A stretch of DNA of 64,000 nucleotides. Origin: Corynebacterium lowii (GTDB taxonomy: Bacteria > Actinomycetota > Actinomycetes > Mycobacteriales > Mycobacteriaceae). This document shows, piece after piece, positions 48,850-57,540 of this stretch. The notes beneath the pieces are model-generated. The model worked only from the letters and a program-made list of their open reading frames with translations, had not been told where the DNA came from and searched no databases. The translations under genes were made by a program, and so were the position numbers. The stretch covers positions 124,001 to 188,000 of the forward strand of contig NZ_LKEV01000003.1 of assembly GCF_001412085.1 (NCBI RefSeq), given 5' to 3'. Each line of letters starts with the position of its first letter. Position 1 is the first letter of the stretch.

Positions 48850-50598
48850 ATGGGTTTTTCCACGCCGAGCTATGGCCTCTCTGACCTCTTTGCCCGCATT
48901 GATCGAGGGGACATTCAGCTCCCCGATTTCCAGCGAGATTATTCCTGGGACGTTGATCGGATTCGATCTCTCGTGGTTACCGTTCTGCGTGGTTATCCCG
49001 TGGGCTGTTTTATGGCGCTGGATACCCGCAATACCCCCATGCGCTTTCGCTCGCGCCCGCTCGATGGCGCCCCGGATACCGGCGCGGCCCCCGGAATGTT
49101 GCTCCTTGACGGCCAGCAACGCCTCACCACCCTGTACCACACGCTTCAGGGGGAAGGCTTCGTTACCGGCGTGAACTTTCGAGGCCGCAAGGTGCGCCGA
49201 GCCTTCTACGTGGATGTAGAAAAGGCCACCTCGGCCGATGTTCTCCCGGATGAGGCCGTATTTGCCGTGGCCGAGGACGGCAGGGTGTGCTCGCACTTCG
49301 GCCCCGCAGAGGTGGGGGAGCACTGCATTCCCGTTTCCACGCTGCTGGGAGAGGGAGCCACCAATAAGCTCTTTGACCTCATCGACGGCGCCGATGAATC
49401 CACCCGTGCCGCGGTGAAGTCCTTTTATAACAAGATCGTCTACCCCCTGGCAGCTTATTCCGTACCGATGATTCGCCTCTCGCGGGAGACCGCTCGCGCC
49501 GGGGTGGGGTCCATTTTTGCCCAGGCGAACTCGGCGGGCCTGCAAATGGACGTTTTTGAACTGCTCACCGCCGTTTTTGCCACGGAGGATGAGAACTTCT
49601 CCCTGGCCCAGGATTGGGAGGACACGCAGCGAGCTTTGCGTAAGTACCCGGCCCTGGATGGAATTGATCGCACGGCCTTCCTCACCGCCGTTTCCCTCCT
49701 CGCCACGGCCCGCAAGGGGCATGCCGCGGGCAACCGCGAGGATATTTTGGCACTGAGTTTGGCGGAGTATCGCAAGGCCGCGCGCGATATTCGGATCACC
49801 ATGAGGGAGGCCGCGGAGTTCCTCATCCAGCGCTGCATCTTTGACCTCACCCAGGTGCCTTATGCTGCGCAGATCGTGCCGCTTTCGGTCATCCTCGCGC
49901 TGCTCTCGGATACGCCCGCGGCACTGACTACCTCGAAGGCTTGGGATCGCCTCGACCGCTGGTTCTGGTCCGGGGTCCTTGGCGAGCTCTATGGCTCCGC
50001 GGCCGTGGTGAATCGCATGGCTAACGACGTCGATCAGGTGAGTGCGTGGATCAAGGAAGAGACGGAGGACGAACCCAAGACGGTACGCGATGCGGTATTC
50101 CATGAGGAGCGCCTATACACCGTGGACGAAACCTCGGGAATATTCCACGGTATCTACGCACTCTTGATGAGCCGCGGAGCCCGCGATTGGCGCACCTCCG
50201 CTCCCTTCGATCGCTGGACGTTCCGCGATCTCAACCCCACCTATGCGCAGATTTTCCCGGAGCAGTGGTGCAGGGAGCACGGCGTTGCCCCCAACCTCGC
50301 CGGTGGAGTGCTGAACCGAACCCCGATGGGTAAGCGCACGGAGGTGGTGCTGGACGGTTTCAGCCCCGCGCGGTATCTACCGCGGGTACAATCGAAGTCC
50401 CTCATGGAGGACGATGAGTTCGATGCCGTTTTGAGCACGCACCACCTCGATTCCGAGCTGCTCCATTCCGGGCAGGCGCAGGAGTTCCTGGAAGATCGCG
50501 CGGAGCGCCTGGTGCGTCTTATCTCTCAGGCGATGGGCAAAGACGTGATCCGAAGCGGCGAGGGCGCATTGGCTACCATGAGCGAAGAAAAAGAATAG
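48850..50598 (+). CDS. DUF262-domain protein (GmrSD N-terminal-like)
   Basis: A 582-residue protein. The N-terminus has the DUF262 pattern SYGLSDLFARIDRGDIQLPDFQRDYSWDVDRI and the ParB/Srx-like motif LLLDGQQRLTTLYH (about residue 85). The C-terminal half (about 250-582) is alpha-helical and lacks a clear DUF1524 HNH partner domain. Stand-alone DUF262 proteins occur in actinobacteria; related two-domain proteins (GmrSD, SspE, BrxU) hydrolyse NTPs and restrict phage DNA. A TAGCAT box eight bases before ATG 48850 supports this leaderless start over ATG 48841. Confidence 0.8.
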   Translation: MGFSTPSYGLSDLFARIDRGDIQLPDFQRDYSWDVDRIRSLVVTVLRGYPVGCFMALDTRNTPMRFRSRPLDGAPDTGAAPGMLLLDGQQRLTTLYHTLQGEGFVTGVNFRGRKVRRAFYVDVEKATSADVLPDEAVFAVAEDGRVCSHFGPAEVGEHCIPVSTLLGEGATNKLFDLIDGADESTRAAVKSFYNKIVYPLAAYSVPMIRLSRETARAGVGSIFAQANSAGLQMDVFELLTAVFATEDENFSLAQDWEDTQRALRKYPALDGIDRTAFLTAVSLLATARKGHAAGNREDILALSLAEYRKAARDIRITMREAAEFLIQRCIFDLTQVPYAAQIVPLSVILALLSDTPAALTTSKAWDRLDRWFWSGVLGELYGSAAVVNRMANDVDQVSAWIKEETEDEPKTVRDAVFHEERLYTVDETSGIFHGIYALLMSRGARDWRTSAPFDRWTFRDLNPTYAQIFPEQWCREHGVAPNLAGGVLNRTPMGKRTEVVLDGFSPARYLPRVQSKSLMEDDEFDAVLSTHHLDSELLHSGQAQEFLEDRAERLVRLISQAMGKDVIRSGEGALATMSEEKE

Positions 50599-50632
50599 CC
50601 AGATCAGGCGAGTAGAAAAAGGGGATAGTTGA

Positions 50633-52351
50633 GTGAAGTTTCGCGGAACAGTAGGCGTGCTGACTGCCTTGGGTATGGCGGCTGGTGCATTGGCGGCTTG
50701 TTCCTCGTCGCAGGAGGAGCAGGGCACCACGCAGCAACACACCACCGATAGCGCGGCGGCCCCGGCGGATTCCGTGGAGGCAGCCAAGACGGAAAACCGC
50801 AGCCGCCGGGTGGACGAGCGATTTGGCGATCGCCCCCAGGTGCTCGCGGGAGCGGATAACTCCGGGGTGGAATCCTCGCAATTGTTCTTCGATAGCTCCG
50901 AGACCGCCGTCGTGGTGGGCGGTGCCGACGCCCCCCGCCTCCGCGCGGTATCCCTGTCAATGGCTTCGCATGCCCCGGTGCTGGGCTTCAATGGCGATAA
51001 TTCGGAGCAGATCGTCAAGGAGATTTCCCGCCTGGGAGCCACCAAGGTGCTTGTGGTGGGCAAGGCGGATATTTCTGGGCTGCCCTCCGAGGTTGATCTC
51101 ATCCAGGACCCCGGCACTTTCGAGGCGCTGAGTTCCCTGACCTCCCTGCACTTTGAGGAATCCTCCGTGGAGTCCCTGGCGGATATGGCCAAGGCAGCGG
51201 CAGATTACAACCCCTCGGAGCCCACCGCGCTGAGCCCCGGCTGGCTACCCGAGCCGGAGGAGAACAGCAGCGAGGAAACCGAGGACACCGATAGCTTCCC
51301 CGTGCAGAGCGCCCGCGACGGCCAGGCCGCGCCCATCGTGGTGGCCTCCCCGGCGTCTCCGCTTCTCGACGTCGCTAATGCCAGGGCCTACGGCGCGCAG
51401 GTGCGGATGATGGCTTATCCCGATCCTCGCATCAATGAGGAGGCCACCAAGATGGTGGCCGGCTTGGAAGATCAACCCCTGGTGGGCCTGGGTGCGGGCT
51501 TTGGCACCGGGGAGCAACTGGCGGAAAAGATTGAGCTGGCCCAAACCGTGAGCACCGAGCTCCCCGGCGGCGGGACGATGGTATTCCCGGGCCGCCGCAT
51601 GATCGCCCTCTACGGGCACCCCTCCGGCGGCGCCCTGGGCGTGATGGGGGAGTACGCCCCGGAGGAATCCGTGGCCTATGTGCGCGACCTCGTGTCTCAG
51701 TACCAGGAACTCAACCCCGCCGAGCCGGTGATTCCAGCCTTCGAGATCATCGCCACGGTGGCCTCTGAGTTCCCCGGCGAGGACGGCGATTACTCCAATG
51801 AGGCCGCTCCGGAAGAACTCACCCCCTATATCGACGCCATCACCGAGGCCGGGGGCTACGCCGTGCTGGATTTGCAGGCGGGACGCGCGAACTTCCTCGA
51901 CCAGGCTAAGAGGTACGAGGACCTGCTTAAGCGCCCCAACGTCGGCCTGGCCCTTGACCCGGAGTGGCGCATCGGCGCGGAGGAAGAACCGCTGAGCCGC
52001 GTGGGCAGCGTGGAGGCCGAGGAGGTCAATGCCGTGGCCGATTGGCTGGCTACCTTGACCAAGGAGAATAACCTCCCGCAGAAGTCCTTTGTGCTCCACC
52101 AATTCCAGCTGCAAATGCTGCGGGATCGAGAAAATATCCGCACCGATCACCCGGAGCTGGCCTATGTGCTCCACGCCGATGGACACGGGGTCTCGGAGGA
52201 GAAGTTCGATACCTGGAACGTCATGCGCCAGGGATTGAGCCCGGACTGGTTCATGGCGTGGAAGAACTTTTTTGATGAGGATACCCCCATGTTCACCCCG
52301 GAGCAGACCTACGCGGTGGAGCCGCGCCCCTGGTTCGTTTCCTACCAGTGA
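50633..52351 (+). CDS. Cell wall-binding-repeat (CWB2-like) lipoprotein
   Basis: A 572-residue exported lipoprotein: lipobox LAACS near residue 22. Residues about 85-170 look like a CWB2-type repeat unit (ETAVVVGGADAPRLRAVSLSMASHAPVLGFNG, then LGATKVLVVGKADISGLPSEV). The C-terminal 350 residues form an enzyme-like domain (MVFPGRRMIALYGHPSGGALGVMGEYAPEE, VPAFEIIATVASEFPG-type segments, ALDPEWRI, FVLHQFQLQMLRDRENI), perhaps a glycoside hydrolase/deacetylase-like TIM barrel. Similar corynebacterial proteins are annotated only as hypothetical. A GTG start with AAGGGG nine bases upstream. Confidence 0.75.
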   Translation: MKFRGTVGVLTALGMAAGALAACSSSQEEQGTTQQHTTDSAAAPADSVEAAKTENRSRRVDERFGDRPQVLAGADNSGVESSQLFFDSSETAVVVGGADAPRLRAVSLSMASHAPVLGFNGDNSEQIVKEISRLGATKVLVVGKADISGLPSEVDLIQDPGTFEALSSLTSLHFEESSVESLADMAKAAADYNPSEPTALSPGWLPEPEENSSEETEDTDSFPVQSARDGQAAPIVVASPASPLLDVANARAYGAQVRMMAYPDPRINEEATKMVAGLEDQPLVGLGAGFGTGEQLAEKIELAQTVSTELPGGGTMVFPGRRMIALYGHPSGGALGVMGEYAPEESVAYVRDLVSQYQELNPAEPVIPAFEIIATVASEFPGEDGDYSNEAAPEELTPYIDAITEAGGYAVLDLQAGRANFLDQAKRYEDLLKRPNVGLALDPEWRIGAEEEPLSRVGSVEAEEVNAVADWLATLTKENNLPQKSFVLHQFQLQMLRDRENIRTDHPELAYVLHADGHGVSEEKFDTWNVMRQGLSPDWFMAWKNFFDEDTPMFTPEQTYAVEPRPWFVSYQ

Positions 52352-52383
52352 ATAGAAAATGGGACACGGTGGCGTGCTCGTCG

Positions 52384-52389
52384 TAGAAT
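52384..52389 (+). promoter_or_regulatory. -10 box of serA
   Basis: TAGAAT stands 45 bases before the serA GTG. The leader between contains GATCG twice (52390 and 52410) and the CAAGGAGAG ribosome-binding site. Confidence 0.55.
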
Positions 52390-52433
52390 GATCGGAAGTA
52401 TTCGCTCTGATCGTTCAAGGAGAGTCGTTCCCC

Positions 52434-54020
52434 GTGTCCCTTCCTGTTGTTCTTATTGCCGATAAGCTGTCTCAATCCACCGTCGATGCGCTCGGGGATG
52501 CCGTGGAGGTGCGCTGGGTCGATGGCCCTAACCGCGCGGAACTCCTCGCCGCTGTGCCGGAGGCTCACGCTTTGCTGGTGCGCTCCGCCACCACGGTAGA
52601 CCGCGAGGTTCTTGAGGCCGCTCCCAACCTTCAGATCGTGGGGCGCGCCGGGGTGGGCCTGGATAACGTGGATGTGGAGGCCGCCACCGAGCGCGGAGTG
52701 ATGGTGGCCAATGCCCCCACCTCCAATATCCACTCCGCCTGCGAGCACGCCATCGCCCTGCTGCTCTCCACCGCGCGTCAGATTCCGGCGGCTGATCGCA
52801 CCCTGCGCGAGGCAACCTGGAAGCGCTCGAACTTCAAGGGCGTGGAAATCTTTGGCAAGACGGTGGGCATTGTGGGGTTCGGGCACATCGGCCAACTCTT
52901 TGCGCAGCGTCTCCAGGCTTTCGACGTCGCGGAAATCCTCGCCTACGACCCCTACGCCAACCCCGCTCGCGCCGCGCAACTGGGTGTGGAACTCACCGAT
53001 CTGGAAGATCTGATGAGCCGCAGCGACTTCGTGACCATTCACCTGCCCAAGACCAAGGAGACAGCGGGCATGTTTGGCACCGAGCTGCTCTCCAAGGCCA
53101 AGGAGGGGCAGATTCTCATTAATGCCGCGCGCGGCGGCCTGGTAGACGAGCAGGCCCTGGCCGAGGCCATTACCTCCGGTCCGATTCGCGGCGCGGGCTT
53201 TGACGTCTACGCCACGGAGCCCTGCACGGATTCCCCGCTCTTTGCCCTAGACGAGGTAGTGGTGACTCCGCACCTGGGCGCTTCCACGGTGGAGGCCCAG
53301 GATCGCGCGGGTACGGACGTGGCGGCCTCGGTGCTCAAGGCCCTGGCTGGCGAGTTCGTGCCGGATGCGGTGAACGTTTCCGGCGGTCGCGTGGGCGAGG
53401 AGGTGGCCGCTTGGATGGAACTCACCCGTAAGCTCGGCCTGCTGGCGGGCTCCCTGCTGGGTGCCGCCCCGGATACCGTGATCGTTTCCGCCCGCGGCGA
53501 ACTCTCCACGGAAAAGGTCGATGGGCTGGGGCTTTCCGCTCTGCGTGGCCTCTTTGCCGGTATCTCTCAGGTGCCGGTGACCTTTGTGAACGCCCCGCGC
53601 ATCGCGGAGGAGCGCGGTGTGGAATTGAAGGTGGAAACCCACTCGGAGTCCGCCTTCCACCGTTCCGTGGTGGAGGTCAAGGTCATTGGTGCCGACGGCG
53701 CACAGGCCAGCGTGATCGGCGCCCTGCCGGGCCTAGAGCGCGTGGAGAAGATCGTGCGTATCGACGGCCGCGGTGTGGACATGCGCGCCACCGGCCGCAA
53801 CATCTTCCTGCGCTATACCGACGCCCCCGGCGCCCTGGGCACGGTGGGCTCCATGCTGGGCGAGCAGGGCATCAACATTGAGGCCGCCGCTCTGACCCAG
53901 GCCGCCAGCGGAGATGAGGCCATGCTGATTCTGCGCGTGCAGGCGGAGGTTCCACAGGATTTGCTCGATTCCATCTCCGCTGCCCTGGGCGCCACCGCCT
54001 TCCAGCTTTCCCTGGACTAG
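52434..54020 (+). CDS. serA: D-3-phosphoglycerate dehydrogenase
   Basis: First enzyme of serine synthesis. The 528-residue product is of the long type with N-terminal substrate/NAD domains (VGIVGFGHIGQLFAQRL Rossmann motif about residue 143, HLPKTKETAGMFG, INAARGGLVDE, TPHLGASTVEAQ), an intervening ASB domain (about 320-450) and a C-terminal ACT domain (YTDAPGALGTVGSMLGEQGINIEAAALTQ), which in corynebacteria confers L-serine inhibition. GTG start with CAAGGAGAG upstream. Length matches C. glutamicum SerA. Confidence 0.96.
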   Translation: MSLPVVLIADKLSQSTVDALGDAVEVRWVDGPNRAELLAAVPEAHALLVRSATTVDREVLEAAPNLQIVGRAGVGLDNVDVEAATERGVMVANAPTSNIHSACEHAIALLLSTARQIPAADRTLREATWKRSNFKGVEIFGKTVGIVGFGHIGQLFAQRLQAFDVAEILAYDPYANPARAAQLGVELTDLEDLMSRSDFVTIHLPKTKETAGMFGTELLSKAKEGQILINAARGGLVDEQALAEAITSGPIRGAGFDVYATEPCTDSPLFALDEVVVTPHLGASTVEAQDRAGTDVAASVLKALAGEFVPDAVNVSGGRVGEEVAAWMELTRKLGLLAGSLLGAAPDTVIVSARGELSTEKVDGLGLSALRGLFAGISQVPVTFVNAPRIAEERGVELKVETHSESAFHRSVVEVKVIGADGAQASVIGALPGLERVEKIVRIDGRGVDMRATGRNIFLRYTDAPGALGTVGSMLGEQGINIEAAALTQAASGDEAMLILRVQAEVPQDLLDSISAALGATAFQLSLD

Positions 54021-54061
54021 GGCGGGTGGCTGCACCGGGGCCGCCATCGCTGTAGACTGAC

Positions 54062-54082
54062 CTCACATGTTCATTATGTGAG
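54062..54082. promoter_or_regulatory. Palindrome upstream of leuB (candidate operator)
   Basis: CTCACAT-N7-ATGTGAG is a perfect 7+7 palindrome 17-37 bases before the leuB ATG, overlapping the expected transcription start: TAGACT lies at 54053-54058. An IclR-type regulator (LtbR) controls leuB in C. glutamicum; whether this is its site is not known. Confidence 0.5.
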
Positions 54083-54098
54083 AAAGGAATCCCATAAA

Positions 54099-55109
54099 AT
54101 GAGAATTGCAGTGATTCCCGGTGATGGCATCGGCCCCGAGGTAACCGCAGAAGCCCTCAAAGTGCTCCGCGCCGTGCGCTCGGACATCGACACTACGGAG
54201 TTCGACCTCGGCGCACGCCGCTACCTGCGCACCGGGGAATTGCTCAGCGACGCCGACCTCGCCGCCCTGCGTGAGCATGACGCCATCTTGCTCGGCGCTA
54301 TCGGCGCCCCCGGCGAAGTGGCCCCCGGCATTTTGGAACGCGGGCTGCTGCTGAAAATGCGCTTTGCTCTCGACCACCACGTAAACCTGCGCCCGGCCGT
54401 GCTGTACCCCACGGCGGCGTCGCCACTGGCAAAACCCGGAGACATTGACTTCATCGTGGTGCGCGAGGGCACCGAAGGCCTTTACTGCGGCAACGGCGGA
54501 ACCCTGCGCGAGGGAACCCCGCATGAGGTGGCCTCTGAAGTCTCGCAGAACACCCGCTTTGGCGTGGAGCGCGTGGTGCGCGATGCTTTTGAACGCGCCT
54601 CCCAGCGCCGCAAGCACCTCACCCTAGTGCATAAGACTAACGTGCTGGTGAACGCCGGTGGGCTGTGGCAGCGCACCGTGGACGAAGTGGCCCGCGAATA
54701 CCCCGATGTGACCGTGGAATACAACCACATCGACGCCGCCACTATTTACATGGTGACCAAACCCGAGCGCTACGACGTGATTGTCACCGACAACCTCTTT
54801 GGCGACATTCTCACCGACCTGGCTGGGGCCATTACTGGAGGCATTGGCCTTGCGGCCTCGGGCAATATCGACGCCTCGGGGGCCAACCCCTCCATGTTTG
54901 AGCCGGTGCACGGTTCCGCGCCCGACATCGCGGGCAAGGGGATTGCCGACCCCACCGCCGCGATTCTTTCCGCTGCTTTGCTGCTGCGGCATTTGGGAGA
55001 TGAAGAAGGTGCTGAGCGGATTGAGAAGGCCGTGGCTGCTGACGTGGGGGAGCGCTCTGGTGAGATCGTGACCGCTGAGGTGGGAGATCGGATTGCGGCA
55101 GCGGTATAG
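54099..55109 (+). CDS. leuB: 3-isopropylmalate dehydrogenase
   Basis: Third step of leucine synthesis. The 336-residue product has [23 protein letters not shown] at the N-terminus, substrate-binding arginines in [19 protein letters not shown], the catalytic [33 protein letters not shown] and the NAD-binding [23 protein letters not shown] at 54099 with AAAGGA upstream is preferred over the GTG at 54078, which lies in the palindrome. The CRISPR array starts only 57 bases after its stop. Confidence 0.95.
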   Translation: MRIAVIPGDGIGPEVTAEALKVLRAVRSDIDTTEFDLGARRYLRTGELLSDADLAALREHDAILLGAIGAPGEVAPGILERGLLLKMRFALDHHVNLRPAVLYPTAASPLAKPGDIDFIVVREGTEGLYCGNGGTLREGTPHEVASEVSQNTRFGVERVVRDAFERASQRRKHLTLVHKTNVLVNAGGLWQRTVDEVAREYPDVTVEYNHIDAATIYMVTKPERYDVIVTDNLFGDILTDLAGAITGGIGLAASGNIDASGANPSMFEPVHGSAPDIAGKGIADPTAAILSAALLLRHLGDEEGAERIEKAVAADVGERSGEIVTAEVGDRIAAAV

Positions 55110-55166
55110 CGCTGGAAGATGTATGTAGAATTGGTCTGGGCTTGAGAATCTTGCAGGTGGGCAAGT

Positions 55167-55621
55167 GTATTCCCCGCATACGCGGGGGTGAGCCGTACGG
55201 GCCTGGAGCTGTGGGTGCTGACCATCAGTATTCCCCGCATACGCGGGGGTGAGCCGTTTAACCACAGTCCCTCACCTGGTCAAACGTAGTATTCCCCGCA
55301 TACGCGGGGGTGAGCCGGTGTGTGTGGGTTGTTTTTGTTTCAAATCCCAGTATTCCCCGCATACGCGGGGGTGAGCCGTACGGCTTCATCTTCCTTCACC
55401 TCCTTTCGTCGTATTCCCCGCATACGCGGGGGTGAGCCTGGTCTCATGGAGCCGGGTGGTACCAGGCCGCGGTATTCCCCGCATACGCGGGGGTGAGCCT
55501 ATCCCCCGCAGCAGCCCGCGCCGCCTCTACCGGTATTCCCCGCATGCGCGGGGGTGAGCCCTCGAACCACTTAAGCTCGGGGGCGGTGCGATCGTATTCC
55601 CCGCATACGCGGGGATAGCTT
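55167..55621 (+). CRISPR. Type I-E CRISPR array, 8 repeats, 7 spacers
   Basis: Eight 28-base repeats with an exact period of 61 bases begin at 55167, 55228, 55289, 55350, 55411, 55472, 55533 and 55594. The consensus begins GTATTCCCCGCATACGCGGG and ends GGTGAGCC, with the CCCCGC-ATAC-GCGGGG palindrome of the type I-E class; spacers are 33 bases. Repeat 7 has one change (GCATGCGC). The last repeat is degenerate at its 3' end (GGGGATAGCT), which marks the distal end, so the leader should be to the left. Only 57 bases separate leuB from repeat 1. No cas gene is in the window. Confidence 0.95.
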
Positions 55622-55839
55622 TACTACTGAGAAGCCACTTGGAGAGTTATGTTTGTTGCTAGGTTGAGCTCGGCTTTTCTAGGTTCCTTTGGGAACTTTA
55701 CCGCTGGTGCAGGCGGTTTCCATTGGCATGCGCACTACGTTTTCTCTGATTAGTATTATATTATTGTTGTTCGTATTACCTTCGCCAATCGTAGGTTATT
55801 ACCCCTGCCATTATTTTAGTATTACTAGAGAGGTGAGAT
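55622..55839. other. AT-rich stretch between CRISPR array and peptidase E-like gene
   Basis: Base composition is clearly AT-richer than the flanking genome (for example TTAGTATTATATTATTG at 55759-55775). No gene is supported. It presumably contains the promoter of the following gene, which has a GAGAGGTGAG ribosome-binding site. Confidence 0.45.
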
Positions 55840-56495
55840 ATGAGTTACAATCAAGATATTGTCTTGCTCGGGGGAGGGTTCTCGGATTCCTCCGATGATG
55901 GGATGGATGAGTATTTAATTAGCGGCTCGGGTGTGAAAAATCCCAATGTGTGCTTTATTCCCACGGCGAGCGGCGATTCTCCAACGTATATTAGGCGGTT
56001 TTATGAATCGATGGAAGGATTCCGGTGCCGCCCTCATTACGTCGAGCTGTTCGTTCTATAGACGATCTAACTGAATTTCTAAAACCAATGGACATTATAT
56101 ATGTCGGTGGTGGCAATACGGCCAATATGTTGAATATTTGGCGGCTACATGAGTTTGATTCCGCCCTCCTAGCAGCTCACCGTAATGGAACGATTCTTTC
56201 TGGTATAAGTGCGGGCGCTGCATGTTGGTTTGAATCATGCGTAACTGACTCGTTTGGTTCGTTGAAACCGCTTAATGATGGTCTGGGAATAATATCGGGT
56301 AGATTTTGTCCACACTATAATTCCGAGCCTGGCCGGCCGGAGGTGTATAGCGATCTTGTAGCTAGAAAGCAACTGCCACCGGGTATAGGGCTAGATGATG
56401 GTATTGCGGTCCGGTATCGGGGAGGCGTCATTGTTGAGAGCTTCCGTTCGAGCGAAGATGCGCATGTTCACTTTATTAATTTGGAAAGTGACTAA
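55840..56495 (+). pseudogene. Peptidase E-like (S51, class I glutamine amidotransferase-like), frameshifted
   Basis: The first frame (55840-56061) reads MSYNQDIVLLGGGFSDSSDD...VCFIPTASGDSPTYIRRFYES...HYVELF and then stops. The rest continues in another frame (about 56056-56495) as SIDDLTEFLKPMDIIYVGGGNTANML, GISAGAACWFESCVTDS (nucleophile serine in GISAGA) and GRFCPHYNSEPGRP (conserved His), ending NLESD. One missing base near 56050-56058 would restore a protein of about 218 residues. Peptidase E hydrolyses Asp-X dipeptides. The gene has lower GC than its neighbours and a good ribosome-binding site, suggesting recent acquisition, then a frameshift or a sequencing error. Confidence 0.82.
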
Positions 56496-56523
56496 GTATT
56501 CCCCGCATAAACGGGGGTGAGTC
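56496..56523 (+). repeat. Orphan CRISPR repeat
   Basis: GTATTCCCCGCATAAACGGG followed by GGTGAGTC differs from the array repeat at about three positions. It lies 875 bases beyond the array, starting directly after the stop codon of the peptidase E-like gene. It has the same orientation and is a single copy, so that gene sits between the array end and this repeat. Confidence 0.85.
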
Positions 56524-56551
56524 CCGCCGCGCAGCCCCCGAGGAACCCCGA

Positions 56552-57451
56552 CTAGTTCTCGCAGGCCACACCGTCGCCATCTCTATCGAGGTCGAGGCTG
56601 TATCCCGGCGTGGTGGGGTAGAGGGGCGCGGCTCCAGCCGCGCGGGCCTCCGCGCAATTTTTGTAGTACACGCCGCTGGTGTTTTCCTCAGCCGCGGGAG
56701 CCTCAGGAGCAGGGGCAGGTGCCTCCGGGGCGGGAGTCTCCGCTGCTTCTTCCGCAGCGCCTGCATTGTCCTCCGCCGGTGTTTCTTTGGCCGGGGCCTC
56801 CACGTTTTCCGGCTCCGGGTCGCTTTCTGCCTCGGGGTTTTCCTGGGGCGCGGACCGATTCACGGTCACGCGCTGGGGTTCGCCTCGTTCGTCGAGGTCG
56901 GTGTTGGTACTACGTCGTTCGTTATCCTCTGCGGCTTCTTCGGTGGAGGGCTCCTCTTCGGTGTTTTCTTCCTCTTCGGCGGGTTCCTCCCTGGCAGAGG
57001 TGGGAGTCTTAGTTGCCGCGATGGTGCGTGAGGGATTCAGGCTGGTTTCCTGGGTGGAGGTGGGGTTGCTTTCTTCCTCGTCCGGCTTAGAGGGGGAAAG
57101 CAGGCCTCCCACAATGAGCAGGAAGACGGAGCAAGCGGCGATGATAGGCCATCGGCGGGGGAACTTTTCAGGCTCGGGTGGGGCCGTAAAGAATACGCGA
57201 GTTTGGTCATCGGGTTCGCCGGTGGCTTCGGGGTAATCAATGGTGGCTTCGCGGAAGGCTTTATCGCGCTTTTCGCAGTAGAACCACCACGCTCCGGGGA
57301 GAGCCACACCGGCGGCCAGGAGGGTAGTGCCGATCACGTGCACAAAGCCCCCGCCGGAAATAATGCCGCCGAGGAGGGTGAGCCCACCGAGCACTACGGA
57401 GATCCAGGCGAGGATCGTTTTCCAGGTGGGCGCTTTGTATTCTTCGGACAT
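56552..57451 (-). CDS. Membrane protein with C-terminal excalibur calcium-binding domain
   Basis: A 299-residue protein: three hydrophobic helices (TILAWISVVLGGLTLLGGII, FVHVIGTTLLAAGVALPGAWWFY and WPIIAACSVFLLIVGGLL), a long Glu/Pro/Ala-rich extracytoplasmic linker (about 120-260) and a C-terminal excalibur domain, NCAEARAAGAAPLYPTTPGYS then LDLDRDGDGVACEN with the DxDxDG calcium loop and two cysteines. Excalibur domains occur in secreted or wall-associated actinobacterial proteins. ATG at 57451 is chosen; a start at 57472 is possible. Confidence 0.82.
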   Translation of the reverse strand: MSEEYKAPTWKTILAWISVVLGGLTLLGGIISGGGFVHVIGTTLLAAGVALPGAWWFYCEKRDKAFREATIDYPEATGEPDDQTRVFFTAPPEPEKFPRRWPIIAACSVFLLIVGGLLSPSKPDEEESNPTSTQETSLNPSRTIAATKTPTSAREEPAEEEENTEEEPSTEEAAEDNERRSTNTDLDERGEPQRVTVNRSAPQENPEAESDPEPENVEAPAKETPAEDNAGAAEEAAETPAPEAPAPAPEAPAAEENTSGVYYKNCAEARAAGAAPLYPTTPGYSLDLDRDGDGVACEN

Positions 57452-57540
57452 GGCAGGGCGGGCCTTTCGCATACGGCGGGGTTACACAGGGTAATGGCAG
57501 TTTAGGCGAGGAACGTTACATCCGGGGTAGTTTGGCCTCT

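Noticed and set aside
55689..55898. 69-residue open frame upstream of the peptidase E-like gene, hydrophobic middle
   Set aside because: No ribosome-binding site, lies in AT-rich spacer, overlaps the start of the better supported gene, and shows no family likeness.
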